DNA from: Gymnogyps californianus
Taxonomy: Eukaryota; Chordata; Aves; Accipitriformes; Cathartidae
Assembly (NCBI RefSeq): GCF_018139145.2
Contig: NC_059473.1
Span: 61,920,707 to 61,984,706, forward strand
Length of the DNA: 64,000 nucleotides
Reading direction: 5' to 3'
Shown: piece by piece, positions 36,941 to 48,300 of the stretch
Layout: every line of letters starts with the position of its first letter
How positions within the stretch are numbered: the first letter of the stretch is position 1
Program-made: the position numbers and the translations under genes
Notes under the pieces: model-generated
The model's input: only the letters and a program-made list of their open reading frames with translations
Told to the model about the DNA's origin: nothing
Databases searched by the model: none

Positions 36941-36998
36941 CTGGTTAGGATGCTAGCCTCAAGAAACCAAGAGATCAGTTCCCTGAACTGTCCTGTCT
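36941..36998 (+). mobile_element. tRNA-headed ancient SINE fragment
   Basis: 'CTGGTTAGGATGCTAGCCTC' resembles the A-box half of an old amniote tRNA-derived SINE head ('tggttagggcactagcctg'). 'GAGATCAGTTCCCTGAACTGTCCTG' stands where the B-box and following 'ttcaattccctgctctgcc' phrase would be. Confidence 0.45.
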
Positions 36999-36999
36999 G

Positions 37000-38570
37000 A
37001 AGTCTCAACAGTGTTTGAATGAACTGAACATCCTTGTTTCAACAATGAGCTGAGACGTTGAGTCTGCAGAGTCTCCAGCTACTTAACCCCAGGACAGGAT
37101 TTTAGTGAGATTCAAAAAAACTATCCCTTTGTTGGTCTTGTGTTTGGAGAGTGTATATAATAAAGGCTGTAGGTCACTCTCACTGAAGTGAACAGGACCC
37201 TATAAATTCCATACAAAGTGGTTGACTAACTCAGGGCTTAAAAATTGTGAAAAGGTGAAAGCTGTCATCTATTTTTTTATTTCATTAAGTCAACCAACCC
37301 GTATATTTATTTGAAAACAATCCAAAAAATCACATTGGGGAAAAAAAAAAAAAAAAGAAAAAAGAGGGAAAATGTTGGTTTCATTCAAAAAATAAAAGCA
37401 TTATTTTTCTGCCAATTCCATATTTTAAGTATTAAGTGAAAAAAAATGAACCTGAAGGGCCAGCAATTCCTCACTGGAAATCCCTTCCCATCTCAATTAC
37501 TCAGTTCCTCAGTTCTTGCCATATTTTCCTTTCTCTAGTTCTCATAATTTTTTTCTCACCACAAACAAGGTCTTACTTCTCAATGTAAAAACAGACATTC
37601 ACACAGGAAAATTGCATCCTTATATTAAAAATAACCATAATTATCCAACAACTTTTTCAGATATACTTTCAGATATATATTGTGAAAAAGAAACCTCAAC
37701 AGGGGCAAGAACAAGCCCAGTCCTCCCATTTTCTGGTCACCTTTGAAAGTCAGCTTCCTCCATACAGGTGGCTAGATGCCCTCAACATACTGCATCTGTT
37801 ATCTTTGATATGCTTAGCACAGACTCCTGTGGAGAAATTTTCTTAATTGTGAGTCAGAGAAGCTCTTGGAATCCCGACTGTCTCTTTTACTTTATCTAAT
37901 GTGACAGGCTCATTTGTCCTAAATACTTCACTTTGCAACCCTCAGAGTCATCCTCTAGCAGTATCCTATAACATGTGTCACTCTTTTCCTACTAATATCC
38001 AATTAGGCAGTCATCCATCTTTTGCTATTACCTTCTTTAATCAGAGAGTCATATGCAGAGATGGAAAAGATCTATTTTACCCATCTTCCTGTCAATGCAG
38101 ATTTATTCCCTAGAGTATATTTTCTAGCGTTATGTTTATTTAACTTAGATTACCACAGATTTTCAAAATAAAGTTTGAGCCAAATAATATGAACAGCTTG
38201 GATTACACCATTTGGGAGTTATATGATCAGTAACCAATGCCAAGAGAATCAATAGACAGGAAACGACATTTAAAATGTGAGCTGGGAAATAAATGTGCCT
38301 GTTGCTCTACAACCAAATACAATTCATAGGACTAAATATTAGTTAAATAGATTCTAGTGGAACTCTAATAGTTCTTTAGAAAAATTGGATCTATCTACTC
38401 TTGGCAACCAAGTGGGAGGCAAAACAGAGATGGTCATCAAGGGCCAGACGTTTTACATTATCTATAAATTTGCACCGCTAAATATTTGACTCTTTTTTTT
38501 TTTTTAAAGAGTCAATGACAGTGTGAAATACTTGAACTTTTCAACAAAAGAGCCCAGCCTTGTCCAGGGA
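37000..38570. other. gene-empty DNA
   Basis: A-rich run at about 37341-37372, T-run followed by AAAGAGT at about 38491-38510 forming a weak hairpin. Nothing else is recognised. Confidence 0.45.
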
Positions 38571-38641
38571 AAGTATATAGGCCCAACCTCGACCTACTCA
38601 GTGGGTATGATCAAATCCGGAAGCCTGTTCAGTGCCTGGGC

Positions 38642-38719
38642 GGACTGGGAGTCCCAGTCCACTGGGAGTGGAGACTCCCAGTAATGCCAATGAGTGCCAG
38701 CTACAATAATAGTTATTGT
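38642..38719. repeat. cluster of three perfect palindromes
   Basis: First palindrome: GGACTGGGA / TCCCAGTCC around one G (38642-38660). Second, directly abutting: ACTGGGAGT / ACTCCCAGT around GGAG (38661-38682). Third: ACAATAA / TTATTGT around TAG (38703-38719). The first two share the phrase ACTGGGAGT, so they can also pair with each other in alternative cruciforms. The patch opens a GC-richer island that continues to about 39.05 kb. It matches no repeat family I recognise. Confidence 0.8.
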
Positions 38720-41700
38720 GGTGTAATCACTTGCCCACAAGGATGCGGGCTGAGACCACCAAACTGACTTCTTGCAAGTCACTGAGCAGTTGTCAGATGA
38801 CAACATTAGGTCGTCACTGGCTCACAACGACAGCTCTTCATGCTCTCCTGATGCCACTGGGCCTGTCTTCCCATGTTATTCCTGCTCTGTCTTCTCTCAC
38901 CTTGTGTGCACAAGGCATGTATCACTGCACGCAGGCAAACACAAGAGGGAGAAGAAGCAGCAGGAAACAAGGTCAAATCGTCTCATGTCGAGGGACACCA
39001 ACAGCCCTGTCAATATGATCTCTATTGGTGCAAAGGAGGTCACAGCTCATTAGAAGTGAGAAGAATTACTGTTCAGAGAAATGAAAAAGAGTAATGGGAG
39101 AAATGAATAAACAAATAGAGAGTGATGACACAGACAGGTCTTTAGCTTTCTAAGTACCCTAACACAAAGATATGACTACACCGAAACACAGACATTCACT
39201 GGACGAACTCTAGACATGACATAGGTGGATTTAGTATTTATTCAGCCTGTAAATTAACATGCAAGTTGAAGACATTTCCACTTAGCCTTGCCTATAGAAG
39301 TAAAAGCCCTAATTAAATAATAAAAATTGATATACTAGAAGTTTAATTAAAAAATCATAGTCACTCCAACACTTTCTACTTAGCTTTTTTATAGAAGCAA
39401 TGAAATAAATATGACATAAACCCTTTAAAGAGAAACATTTTCTGCTGATGAATATCAGCAGCTTCACACACTGTCTTCATTTATAATAAGGTCAAGTTGC
39501 AACAAACTGACGAAAAAGACTTCTTACAAACGGGAATAGGTAAAGCCAACAACCCATGTGTAAAGAATAGTCACTCTCATAACCCTCAATCTCAGTGAGC
39601 ACATCTACACTAGTAAGCTAAATTACTCAAGGGAATGTTCCCAGGCACTGGGATACTGTTGGCTAAATTGTTAGCACTCACCCTGATAGGGTTTTGTTGC
39701 AGGCCAATGATCCTCTCTCTTGATCAGTTTTCAGGCACAGCTCAGGCATTATTAGGGGCTCAGAACAGGTAGGCATCCTCTTTGGGGGACCAGGAGAGCA
39801 GGTCAGTGCGGATATAGGCTGCTCCTTTCAAGTTGGCTTCAGAGAACAGTCCCAGACATACTTAATTTACTGTCACAGATTTGACATCTGGAAGCACAAT
39901 TCAGCCCAGAAAAGGAGAAAGGAAGTGAAAGTCCCCACTCGTTGTTTTCCCTGTGTCTGCATTAAGAAGTGATATGGCTAGCAGATATACTGCCATACAG
40001 GTACTAGTATCACAGTTTTCCCATGCAGACTGACCTCGTAGTGAGTCACTGTGTGAAGAAAAGATGCACTGTGTGGAGGACAGACATCACTCTTTCTACC
40101 CCACTGTTTTGCTTGCTGCCACTGGGGACTATTTTTCCTGTGAAATGTGAGATACCGTTGTGACTTCCAACAGATTATGAGAATTCGAGGGTGAATTGTT
40201 CTTGTTTCAGTCAATAATTCAGTCTTCCGTCACCCTGTCTTCGGGGCTAGATTCTCCCTCCCTATCAGATTTGAGGCTACCGGCATGGTTTGTATCTGGT
40301 GAAGAGATAGCACATTTAGCTGTCAGGAACTTGAATACCATGATAGCAGAGAAAAATGAGAGTGTTAGGATGACAGACAGTAAGTAGAAAATGATGGGTG
40401 CTGAGGGCATTCACTGACCATCTGTATATGGCAGAATGGTCATTCTGGGCTGAGGAAATAACAATTAAATCTGAATTATGATGCAAAGCTGGGATGACTT
40501 ACTGACTTCAGACAGGGAAGGCTACATTTTTGGTATTGCATGATAAGCTTGCCACATTCCAATAGCAGTGCCACACTAAAATCAGAACTACTTTGAAGCA
40601 GAAGAACTCAGAGAGTTTTATCTGTGGTGTCCATAAAAGTAAGAGTTATCCTGGTTAATTTTTAAACTGCACATGCTATTTCCTCTCTTATATAAATCCA
40701 TTAACTGGGTCCTGCAAAACAGTACCCTTTTAATCCTCTTCTGAATAGGAGAATTATTTAACAGGCTGCCCATATTCTAATACTGTTACTTAGTCCTCAG
40801 ATTTGCCTTTGCCTCTTAGCACCTTCATCATCCAGAAAGTCTCACAGAAATTAATGTAGGTGGTCAAAAGGCAGTGATGGTGTCTGCAGTGGAAGGAATG
40901 CAAACAGGGTGCGAGTACAGTTACAATGCCACCAGTGGATATCAGCATCCCCTGAGCTACCCTTGCCCACAAAGCTGTAAAAGAGGCTCTAGAACTGCAA
41001 TATGAAGAAAGCCTGCAATCTCGGAGCAGACACAGCCTGCTTTCAAAAACGCAATTTGGTAGACTGAAGGCATTCAGGACATGCACTGCAAGAAGGCTTG
41101 ACCTCAGCATTTCAAGTGTCCCTGTTGTTATTGCTGAAGTTTGTGACCACCTGTGAAAAAAGAGGGGAAGGAAACTACTAGAAGTGAATGAGACACAGAA
41201 GGCATGCCTGTTAATTTTGAGCAGTTAGCTACAAAGGCAGTTACAAAATCACATCATGGTATGAGTTCATTAAGGACAGCCTTAAGAGTATATTGACTGT
41301 TCTGTTTTGTGGGGTTTTGGCTTTGATTTTAAGAGGTTGATAAGATATTGTCTGACTTCATGAGAGAAATGTCCTTCTGGGAAGAATGAAGAAGTATTCT
41401 GTGAAGCAAAGCAAAATATTAACTTCTGAAAAGTTAATATATAGGACATTGCAAAACAAGTAACAAAAATGCCCCAGAAGAAAACCATTTAAATTGGTAT
41501 GTTCCATAGCTCCTGCTGACTGGCACATCTGTAAGTATTATACCTGTGGCTTTTTTTTTTTTCCTCTGAGGCTGAATGGAAGAGCTTTCTTGTTATGTTA
41601 CACCTGAAACTAAGTTGGGGATAGCAAAGGAGCTGTGCACTGTTATTCATATTGCGTATTGGCTTCTGGGATACAAATCTTTGCATCTTTTTTTCTACAT

Positions 41701-43300
41701 GATCCTTTTTGCCATCTGCTTTTTCTGGCACAGGAGCTACATGCTGTCTTGAAGCAATTTCTTACATTTCTTTTGGTCCCTTTCATTCATTCCCTCCCAT
41801 GTGCCAAGGGTCACAGGCTCACAACACTTTTGGGCATTTGATAGACACCTCCCTCCTTCTTCTTTTCTTCTTCTTCTGACATAAAATTGGTCTTTCATTC
41901 ATTGTGGAGAGGATGCCTCTTACAGATATCCCAAATGAGGCCAATGGTGAAAATAGGTTAAGAAAGATATTTTTAGAGATTTATCAAATACAAGAAGATT
42001 GGTGATAAAAATTCTTAAAATTTTCTGTAAAAATCTTCCCAGAAATAATGAACTGAAACGTGTATCATGGTGGTTTTTCTAATAACAATTTAGAGTCAGC
42101 AGGGTGAGTGCAGGGGTAGTTTTCTCAGCTTCAGATGGTGATGGGAGTTTGTGGGGTATCCCAAGCATTGGGTGTAAAGTAAATAGAATGTAAATAAGAA
42201 TGAATATTGCCAAGCCTATTCTGGTAAAGACTGATCTTAGCGGATGTGTCTTTCGTGAAGATGTTAAAGGTTCAAAGAAAGCTGCTGACTGACATTGTTA
42301 AAGTCCTAGAAATACTACTCTCTGAGCTGACTGGAGAGGGTCACGGAAAGCTGTCCTACCAATCTACAGAAAAAGGGCAGCCTACAGGGAGCACATCCAC
42401 ATGGTCCAGGGCAGTCTCTGCTCACATTCCCAGACAGCCAGGCATACTCCATTTGTGTTTCAGAAGTTGTATTACCAGGATTGAGGGGCTTTTTGCTCAA
42501 CTCCTACTACCTCTAATTGACATTAATACAGATATACCAGGGCAGGTTTCCATCCCCACCTCTCAGAGCAGAGGTCTGTCTGTGCACGTCCCAAGTAGAT
42601 GTGTCTCCAGGAATATACAAGCATGGTTTAAACTGCTTGAAAATTTTTTCAAGGTTATGCTGGGAAACAAAAGGATCCCTGTGCCAAGAAAAATCCGAAG
42701 CTCTGCAAATAGGGAAGGATGGGCAGGCTGGTCTCGTTTTGTGAGCCAATTCAAAGCTTCACCCTCTGACCCAGCAGCAAACTAGCTCTCTGTACACCTC
42801 AGAATTCAGACACAGCATGCAAATAATTTGTTTTGGACTCTACGGCTGGAAAGCTAGGGCATTTTGGATTGGATATTTACATTGTAGGTTTGCTTTACAA
42901 TTTTATTCATAAAAACCCTGCAGTCCAAATAACTGGTTACTGGATAGCTTGCAAGGATAATTTTAAATTGTCCATGTATTTTATTTGAATGCTTAGGCAT
43001 GATTTTCAGTAATGTATTGGTTTATGTTGCTAGAAATTCCAACTGCTTGCACTGCCAAAAGCATACATTTGGGAATAATTGGGGACTGCTAATAATGTTA
43101 TCTTCCTTTTTTTCTTCTTTTTTGCTTTTGATTGCCCATGCAAGTTGTACTTGTAAATTGGCAAGATCCAAAGGAACTTTTCTTTACTCCCTGCTGTCAA
43201 GCACAGGGAAGGGGAAGCAGGGAGGATACAGTCATGCAAATAACAACTTTATTTCAAGAACCACCGTGCTTTAATCTGATACCTTAAATGAGTTATTGTT
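38720..43300. other. mostly gene-empty; several unassigned open frames
   Basis: A GC-richer stretch at 38.72-39.05 kb has three overlapping plus-strand frames (73-100 codons). A 106-codon minus-strand frame lies at 40790-41110. A (TTC)n patch lies at about 41858-41878. None of the frames shows a domain. The 179-codon frame at 42246-42785 is listed separately. Confidence 0.4.
42246..42785 (+). other. longest non-repeat open frame, unassigned
   Basis: A 179-codon plus-strand frame with an ordinary amino-acid mix: a leucine-rich N-terminal helix-like stretch (KVLEILLSELTGEG at about residues 18-31), then serine/arginine-rich sequence, and a basic C-terminal part. No domain, signal peptide or splice context that I recognise. 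On the opposite strand three shorter frames overlap it. A random 64-kb sequence is expected to contain very few frames this long, so it deserves one protein search, but absence of codon-like conservation cues makes chance or a non-coding transcript more likely. Confidence 0.2.
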
Positions 43301-43310
43301 TTATCCAGGC

Positions 43311-43630
43311 CTACTTTATCTGAATCTTGAAAAGCACCTGGGATGTGCAATATCTTTGATCCTTGTCCGACACTATTCTGTGGTGTAGGTATATTTCAGA
43401 CCCTCCTTGCCTCAGGCCGTGCAAGATGGCCATTGTCACAAGGTTCTCATGCACATCGTAGTACAGATGGCACACAATCCTCCACAACACCAACAAATGC
43501 GAGATAATCTCAGATATTTCATTGGTTTCCTTTGCAGTCTGCTGGTACTGCCCCTCTCTGACCTTGCTCCATGTTCTATCATTTTCCAAGTCCTGCACTT
43601 TTTTTTCAGTACCTCAAGCTGCTCATACTC
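43311..43630 (-). pseudogene. coiled-coil-like exon or pseudogene, frameshifted
   Basis: On the minus strand an acceptor-like TTTTAATCTTCAG ends at 43631. It is followed by a frame beginning EYEQLEVLKKK, which runs into a homopolymer of 8 A's (complement of 43599-43606). Downstream the more protein-like frame is shifted by one: DLENDRTWSKVREGQYQQ, then TAKETNEISE and on to a TAG near 43311. The first part has charged, heptad-compatible spacing of Leu/Val, suggesting a coiled coil. An indel in the A-run would reconcile the two frames, so this is either a decayed exon or a sequence error in a real one. The family is not recognised. It is a neighbour of the exon-like piece just upstream (43654-43705). 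Confidence 0.3.
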
Positions 43631-43652
43631 CTGAAGATTAAAATGCACTTAC

Positions 43653-43706
43653 CTTGTCCCTTTTCTCCCCTGGCTGAAGTTCGTAGTTCTTCTTGTAGCC
43701 TCAACA
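43653..43706 (-). other. exon-like segment with strong GTAAGT donor
   Basis: Reading the minus strand, CTCCGCCTTTATTGCTGTTGAG resembles a 3' splice site. It is followed by about 50 bases that translate as YKKNYELQPGEKRDK and end in a consensus donor, AAG|GTAAGT, at 43653/43652. The next AG-acceptor-like site ends only 22 bases downstream at 43631, and removing those 22 bases would join the two pieces in phase 0. A 22-nt intron is far shorter than normal vertebrate introns, so a deletion inside an old intron, a pseudogene, or chance must be considered. Confidence 0.25.
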
Positions 43707-43759
43707 GCAATAAAGGCGGAGCCACACTCACACGTGTAAAACTAAACTCATGAGATATC

Positions 43760-45200
43760 TTCTGATCTCACCAAAGATAAGGGTGAGGGCAGTGAGGTGG
43801 GACAAGAGAGGAGCTCTTTACTCATAACAATTCCCTTCTAAAAAAGTTTAAAACTTTGTCTAAAATAATTGCTGAAAAAACAAAGGACTACTGGTAACAG
43901 CACATGCTGTGCAACTCTCCATAAATGCAGTAGCTATAGCTACTGGAATGGGCTATAAAACACACATAAAATATTCCTCCGTGCCCAGGAAGAGCTGGAC
44001 TGTTGAGGGAATTCACCTTTCTTTCAAGCAACATTTCCCCATTACAGGTCTCCCTCCACCCCTCTATGTTTGAGTCTGCTCCTGTTCTTTGAGATACCGC
44101 TGCTCCCACGTGCTTATGGTTTCCATGCTGAGTTATCTGTCAGCAAATGTAAGGGCAGCCTGCAGCTAATGAGAAATCGCTGGAATGGGAAGGATGTTTT
44201 GTTTATCCACAGGCCCATAATGGCTTTTAGCCATCACTGGCACTATGGGGTTTGGAGAGCTGGTTCAGTCTGGCAATGGCTTTCATGAACAAATCTCAAA
44301 GTTGGGTATAAAAGCAAATGAGATGGCAAAATTTAGGGGTAGACCAGGTTATAACCAGTCAACCAATCAGATTTTGACAGGAGTTCAACGCTCAGATGAC
44401 TAGGCTTCTTCTGCAAGAGAACAAACTAGTTTCAGAAACAATTGCCCCAAAGTCAGAAAAACGAAACCAGGAGTAAGTAACTTGACGGGGTGTCTCCCAC
44501 TGTTTCAGCAGGTGATACAGAACTCAACCCTATTCAGTTTAAATGGGCCACTGTCATAATGGTGTCTATAGTGATAGGGAAAAGATTTTAACAATGTTAT
44601 ACTATGTTTTAAAAGAGAAACAGAAAATTAGATTAAAACTAGGAATTAAGGTAGATTTGTTTAAAAAACATAATTTGTGGTTCGGGGAATGAGGAACGGT
44701 TTGTGGGTATTATTTGAGCTTTGCAACAGTATAAGCAGGTACGTACCTCCGCATACCTGAATTGCTGGTAATAGGCTGGTTGACATACTCATAAACACTT
44801 ATATTTATACATTACTTTGATTTTATGCCTATCAGAGTTTTATGTGTCTATTTGTGTTATGTTAGTGACCAGTAGTCCTCCAGGGCACATAACCTATCCT
44901 ACAGAGTTTTCTTCATAATAGGTCAATAAAAGAAACCTTATCGATTTTATGGTAATGCTGTAGTTCAAATATTAGATGGTTTAGTAAAGATGTTCTAAAA
45001 GAAAGAAATTGCTCAACAAGTTTATCTACACAGTACAACCATTATCTCCGGACTCACAGTGGCATTTTTTAAACCTTGTGAGGGAATTAATCTCACAGAC
45101 TATTAGTAGTGTTTGCCCTATAGCACAAACAGCTACCTCCCTGTAGTTTGCATGGTTGTCTAGTCATTCCCCCCGGAGTGTCACAAAACTGTAGTAAACA
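43760..45200. other. gene-empty DNA
   Basis: AT-rich, with no repeat family or supported exon recognised. Confidence 0.45.
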
Positions 45201-45215
45201 TTTTACAGACATAGA

Positions 45216-45385
45216 AACTTACAGATCTTTGTTCTGCTGAATTTATCAGATGCTGTTTCATGCACATCTAGTATCTCTCTGAACTTCATGGGCTTGCTCA
45301 GAAGTGTAGAAAGAAGCACGGATGCTTTCACAGCTGTGTGACTAGCCACAAATCGTGTAATTGCGTCTAGTCCAGGTGATCCCAT
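45216..45385 (-). other. exon-like open frame ending at a GTAAGT donor, unassigned
   Basis: A minus-strand frame opens at the methionine at 45385 (60 codons in all). It has a protein-like mix (AITRFVASHTAVKASVLLST, then KPMKFREILDVHETASDKFS) and reaches AAAGATCT|GTAAGTTTCT near 45223/45222, a donor that is good at +1 to +6 but has T at -1. An acceptor could be the AG at the end of CCTGGACTAG (about 45370). I recognise no domain. It lies on the same strand as the coding-like segments at 43.3-43.7 and 28.2-28.7 kb, so a common decayed or unannotated minus-strand gene is possible but unproven. Confidence 0.2.
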
Positions 45386-48300
45386 GTATCACAGGGAATG
45401 CTGCAATGTCCAGGACTAAAGTCTTAATACCTGAAACTATGTATTTTAATACATTTCAGTATCCCTAAGTCAATCAGGACATTCTGACAGAGAAACTGTA
45501 AAACTGATTAGGAGAAAATATGAAAAGGACAGTGACAGTAGGAAGGGAAATATAGACATATGGATTTTTAAGTTCCTTTTCCAATTATTTCTATAGAAGT
45601 TATAAACCCCTTTGCTTTCTGCTCTTGGTATGGGTTGATTTATTTAGAATCACATCAGATTTCCCTTGTTCATATCTCAATCTCACATACTTCCCTTCCC
45701 TGATTCAAATCTATGGCTGTTCACTGTTTTCAAACATAACCCATACCTCAGATAACACTATGCCTGTTTGAGAAGCCTGATGCTTGAAAATAAACCTTCA
45801 ATAATCTCATGAAGTCAGAAGCAAAGGGGAATCAGAGCCTGGGACAGGTCAGGATGGCAGGGGGGAAAGGCTGTGTAAGGAAAGGAAACATGTTGTGGGG
45901 AGTCAGAGAGATGCAAAAGGAGGAAAAGGTTTTCCAGGACAAACCTAGTCGTATTACCCCTCACCCATCTATCAACAACATAACTAGTAAAACATGGGGA
46001 AGCTTCTTTTAATGACCTGTGGATTGTATGCATAAAAAATATGAGAGTTTTCTTTTTGATTAGTACATTGAAAGTTAAATCCTTTCTCTCTGTATTCTGT
46101 TGTGTTGCTCTTTGAATGAATAATTTCCTTCTCCCCTTCCCTTGTCCACTTCCTGGCCTTGCAAGCAGACATTGCTCTGCAGCAATTGTGGCTCCACTGA
46201 AATGGATGCAGCTCTGCTTGGTAAGTGGTAAGATCTGTATAGACCTTATTGCAGGTCTGAGGCCTACATGCTTTGTCTGGTGTAGCAGAATAAAAGAAGC
46301 GGACGTAGTTGTGCAAGAAATACACTGGCATGGGACTCTGAATATAGGGATTCAGCTCCCATCTTTTGGTTGGAACCTGCAAAAGGCTTTTGCAGTCCTT
46401 TTACAATGCAGCAACAAGACCATTCCCTCAATTCTCAGCATGAAAATGGCATCACTAACTCCTTTTTAATTCTCTCTTTTATCCATCTTATTTTGGGGGT
46501 AATAACATATCTGGGTCAGCAAGGATGGGATTCTACTTTTGAGCTAGTTATCTTAGCTCTTTTTAGTCAGGAGGAAGAAACAGACCTTCTAGCAAACAAT
46601 TCATCTTCTCTTAAATGAGATATCTAAACTAGGTTATACCATTAGTACCCAAAAGCACCCATTTTTCTATAATACTATTAAGGTAATCTAAGGTGACTAG
46701 CATGACAGTAGACAACAGTACAGTATATATCTGTGTTTGATCACATTAATCCCAGTCCCCCTGTATATTTCTGTGGCTATGGTGAACGCATGACAAAATA
46801 GACCTCAAAACTTGATGCCAGTTTGTTCCCAAATACAAACAGAAATTTACGAAACAGGAGTAAACAATCTCTTCTGAGCCTTTCACATGTCTGACTATAT
46901 CTTCTAGGTTAGATAACTACAAAGTTGTATGGAGTCTTGGGCTTTTGTTCAGTCAATATTATCTCCCAAGAGGTCTACACACTGTTCTGCTTCTACAGAA
47001 ATGCAGAATCACAGGATAATTCAGGTCTCTAGTCAAACCTCCTGCTCAAAACAAGGTCAACTACGAGATCAGACCATGTTGGTGAATCATGAATCACAGA
47101 GACCAAGATTCTTCAATGGAATCCCCACATCCTTCTTCCCACTTCATAGAAAATAGTCCATTATCTTAAAAACAGATAGTTACATGTCTGGAGTTCACTA
47201 TCTTCATTTTATGAATCTTGAAAAATGTGAGATCAAGTTTTTCTTCTACAGTCTTGAAAAATAGATTTTTTTTTTTTTTTTTTCATTTTAGATCTTCTTG
47301 GAGTCATAGGATTCCAATACCTGAGATTTTCAGAAAATCCCCTTACAGTGTGAGACTGATGTAACAGCACTGGAAATGCTACTTCATTAAGTATACCACT
47401 ACTGCCAATTTCAGTTATGTCTGACTAGGTAGATCCATTCCAAGAAAATGATTTTTAATTGGTCAAGTTTTTCCTCAGGCATTTTTATATATCTATCTCA
47501 TATGTGCTTCATACTCAGTTGTATTTATTCTCTCACAAAATCTCTGCTGACACAGCCAGCACTATTAACCACACATATAAAATTATAATGGAAAAATACG
47601 AAGTAATTTATCCACAGGCATGGATAGGAAAAATACTCTAAGCAAATCCCCAATACATTTCCATTAACAGCCTCAGCTGAAACTCCAGTCCTTCCTCTGT
47701 GCCCACAGTTTGGGCCTCTCTGAAAGGCATAAACAGGAGCCAACATTGACATGTATACATCCCTGTGGGAGGACCCCACACAATCTCTTTAGGGCCTGAT
47801 TGTTCCCAAGTGTTGCTGGCAATTGGATAGTGCTGTGGCATTGGTCTCTAAAGGCTATAAAGGACAAAGACACCATACCTGACTTCAGGTTCCTGAGTCA
47901 CAAACTGTGATATAGCAGAGGTAAGCTGGGGGCAAATATCACTGCGTGCTTCCCCTTGTTGAAGTCTTCCCCTATTAGCTTCCAAGAGATGAGAGTCTGG
48001 GCCCAGCTGACCTTTGATCTGAGCTGATATCATTTTTCTGCCTCTCACTCCCTGCGTACCCTTCAGGTACATCCTAACATCCTTCCTTCTGCACTGTCTT
48101 TTTTTGGAAGCCTGGCTTCACGGTGTGTAGGGAAAGGGATCTACTAAATTCTCCTCCCACTTTTGCGCGGCTGCTCCATGCCCAGTTCCCAGTGACCCAA
48201 AATGGAAGACAACGTGTGGCAAAAAATTCTCTCTGGGAATTCAGGTGGAGTTTAACATCAGTATATTACTTTGTCTTAAAACAAAAGACTCCTTAACCTG

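Noticed and set aside
40790..41110. 106-codon minus-strand frame as an exon of the putative minus-strand gene
   Set aside because: Cysteine/leucine-rich, with no splice sites in a consistent phase and no domain. Frames of this size are expected by chance.
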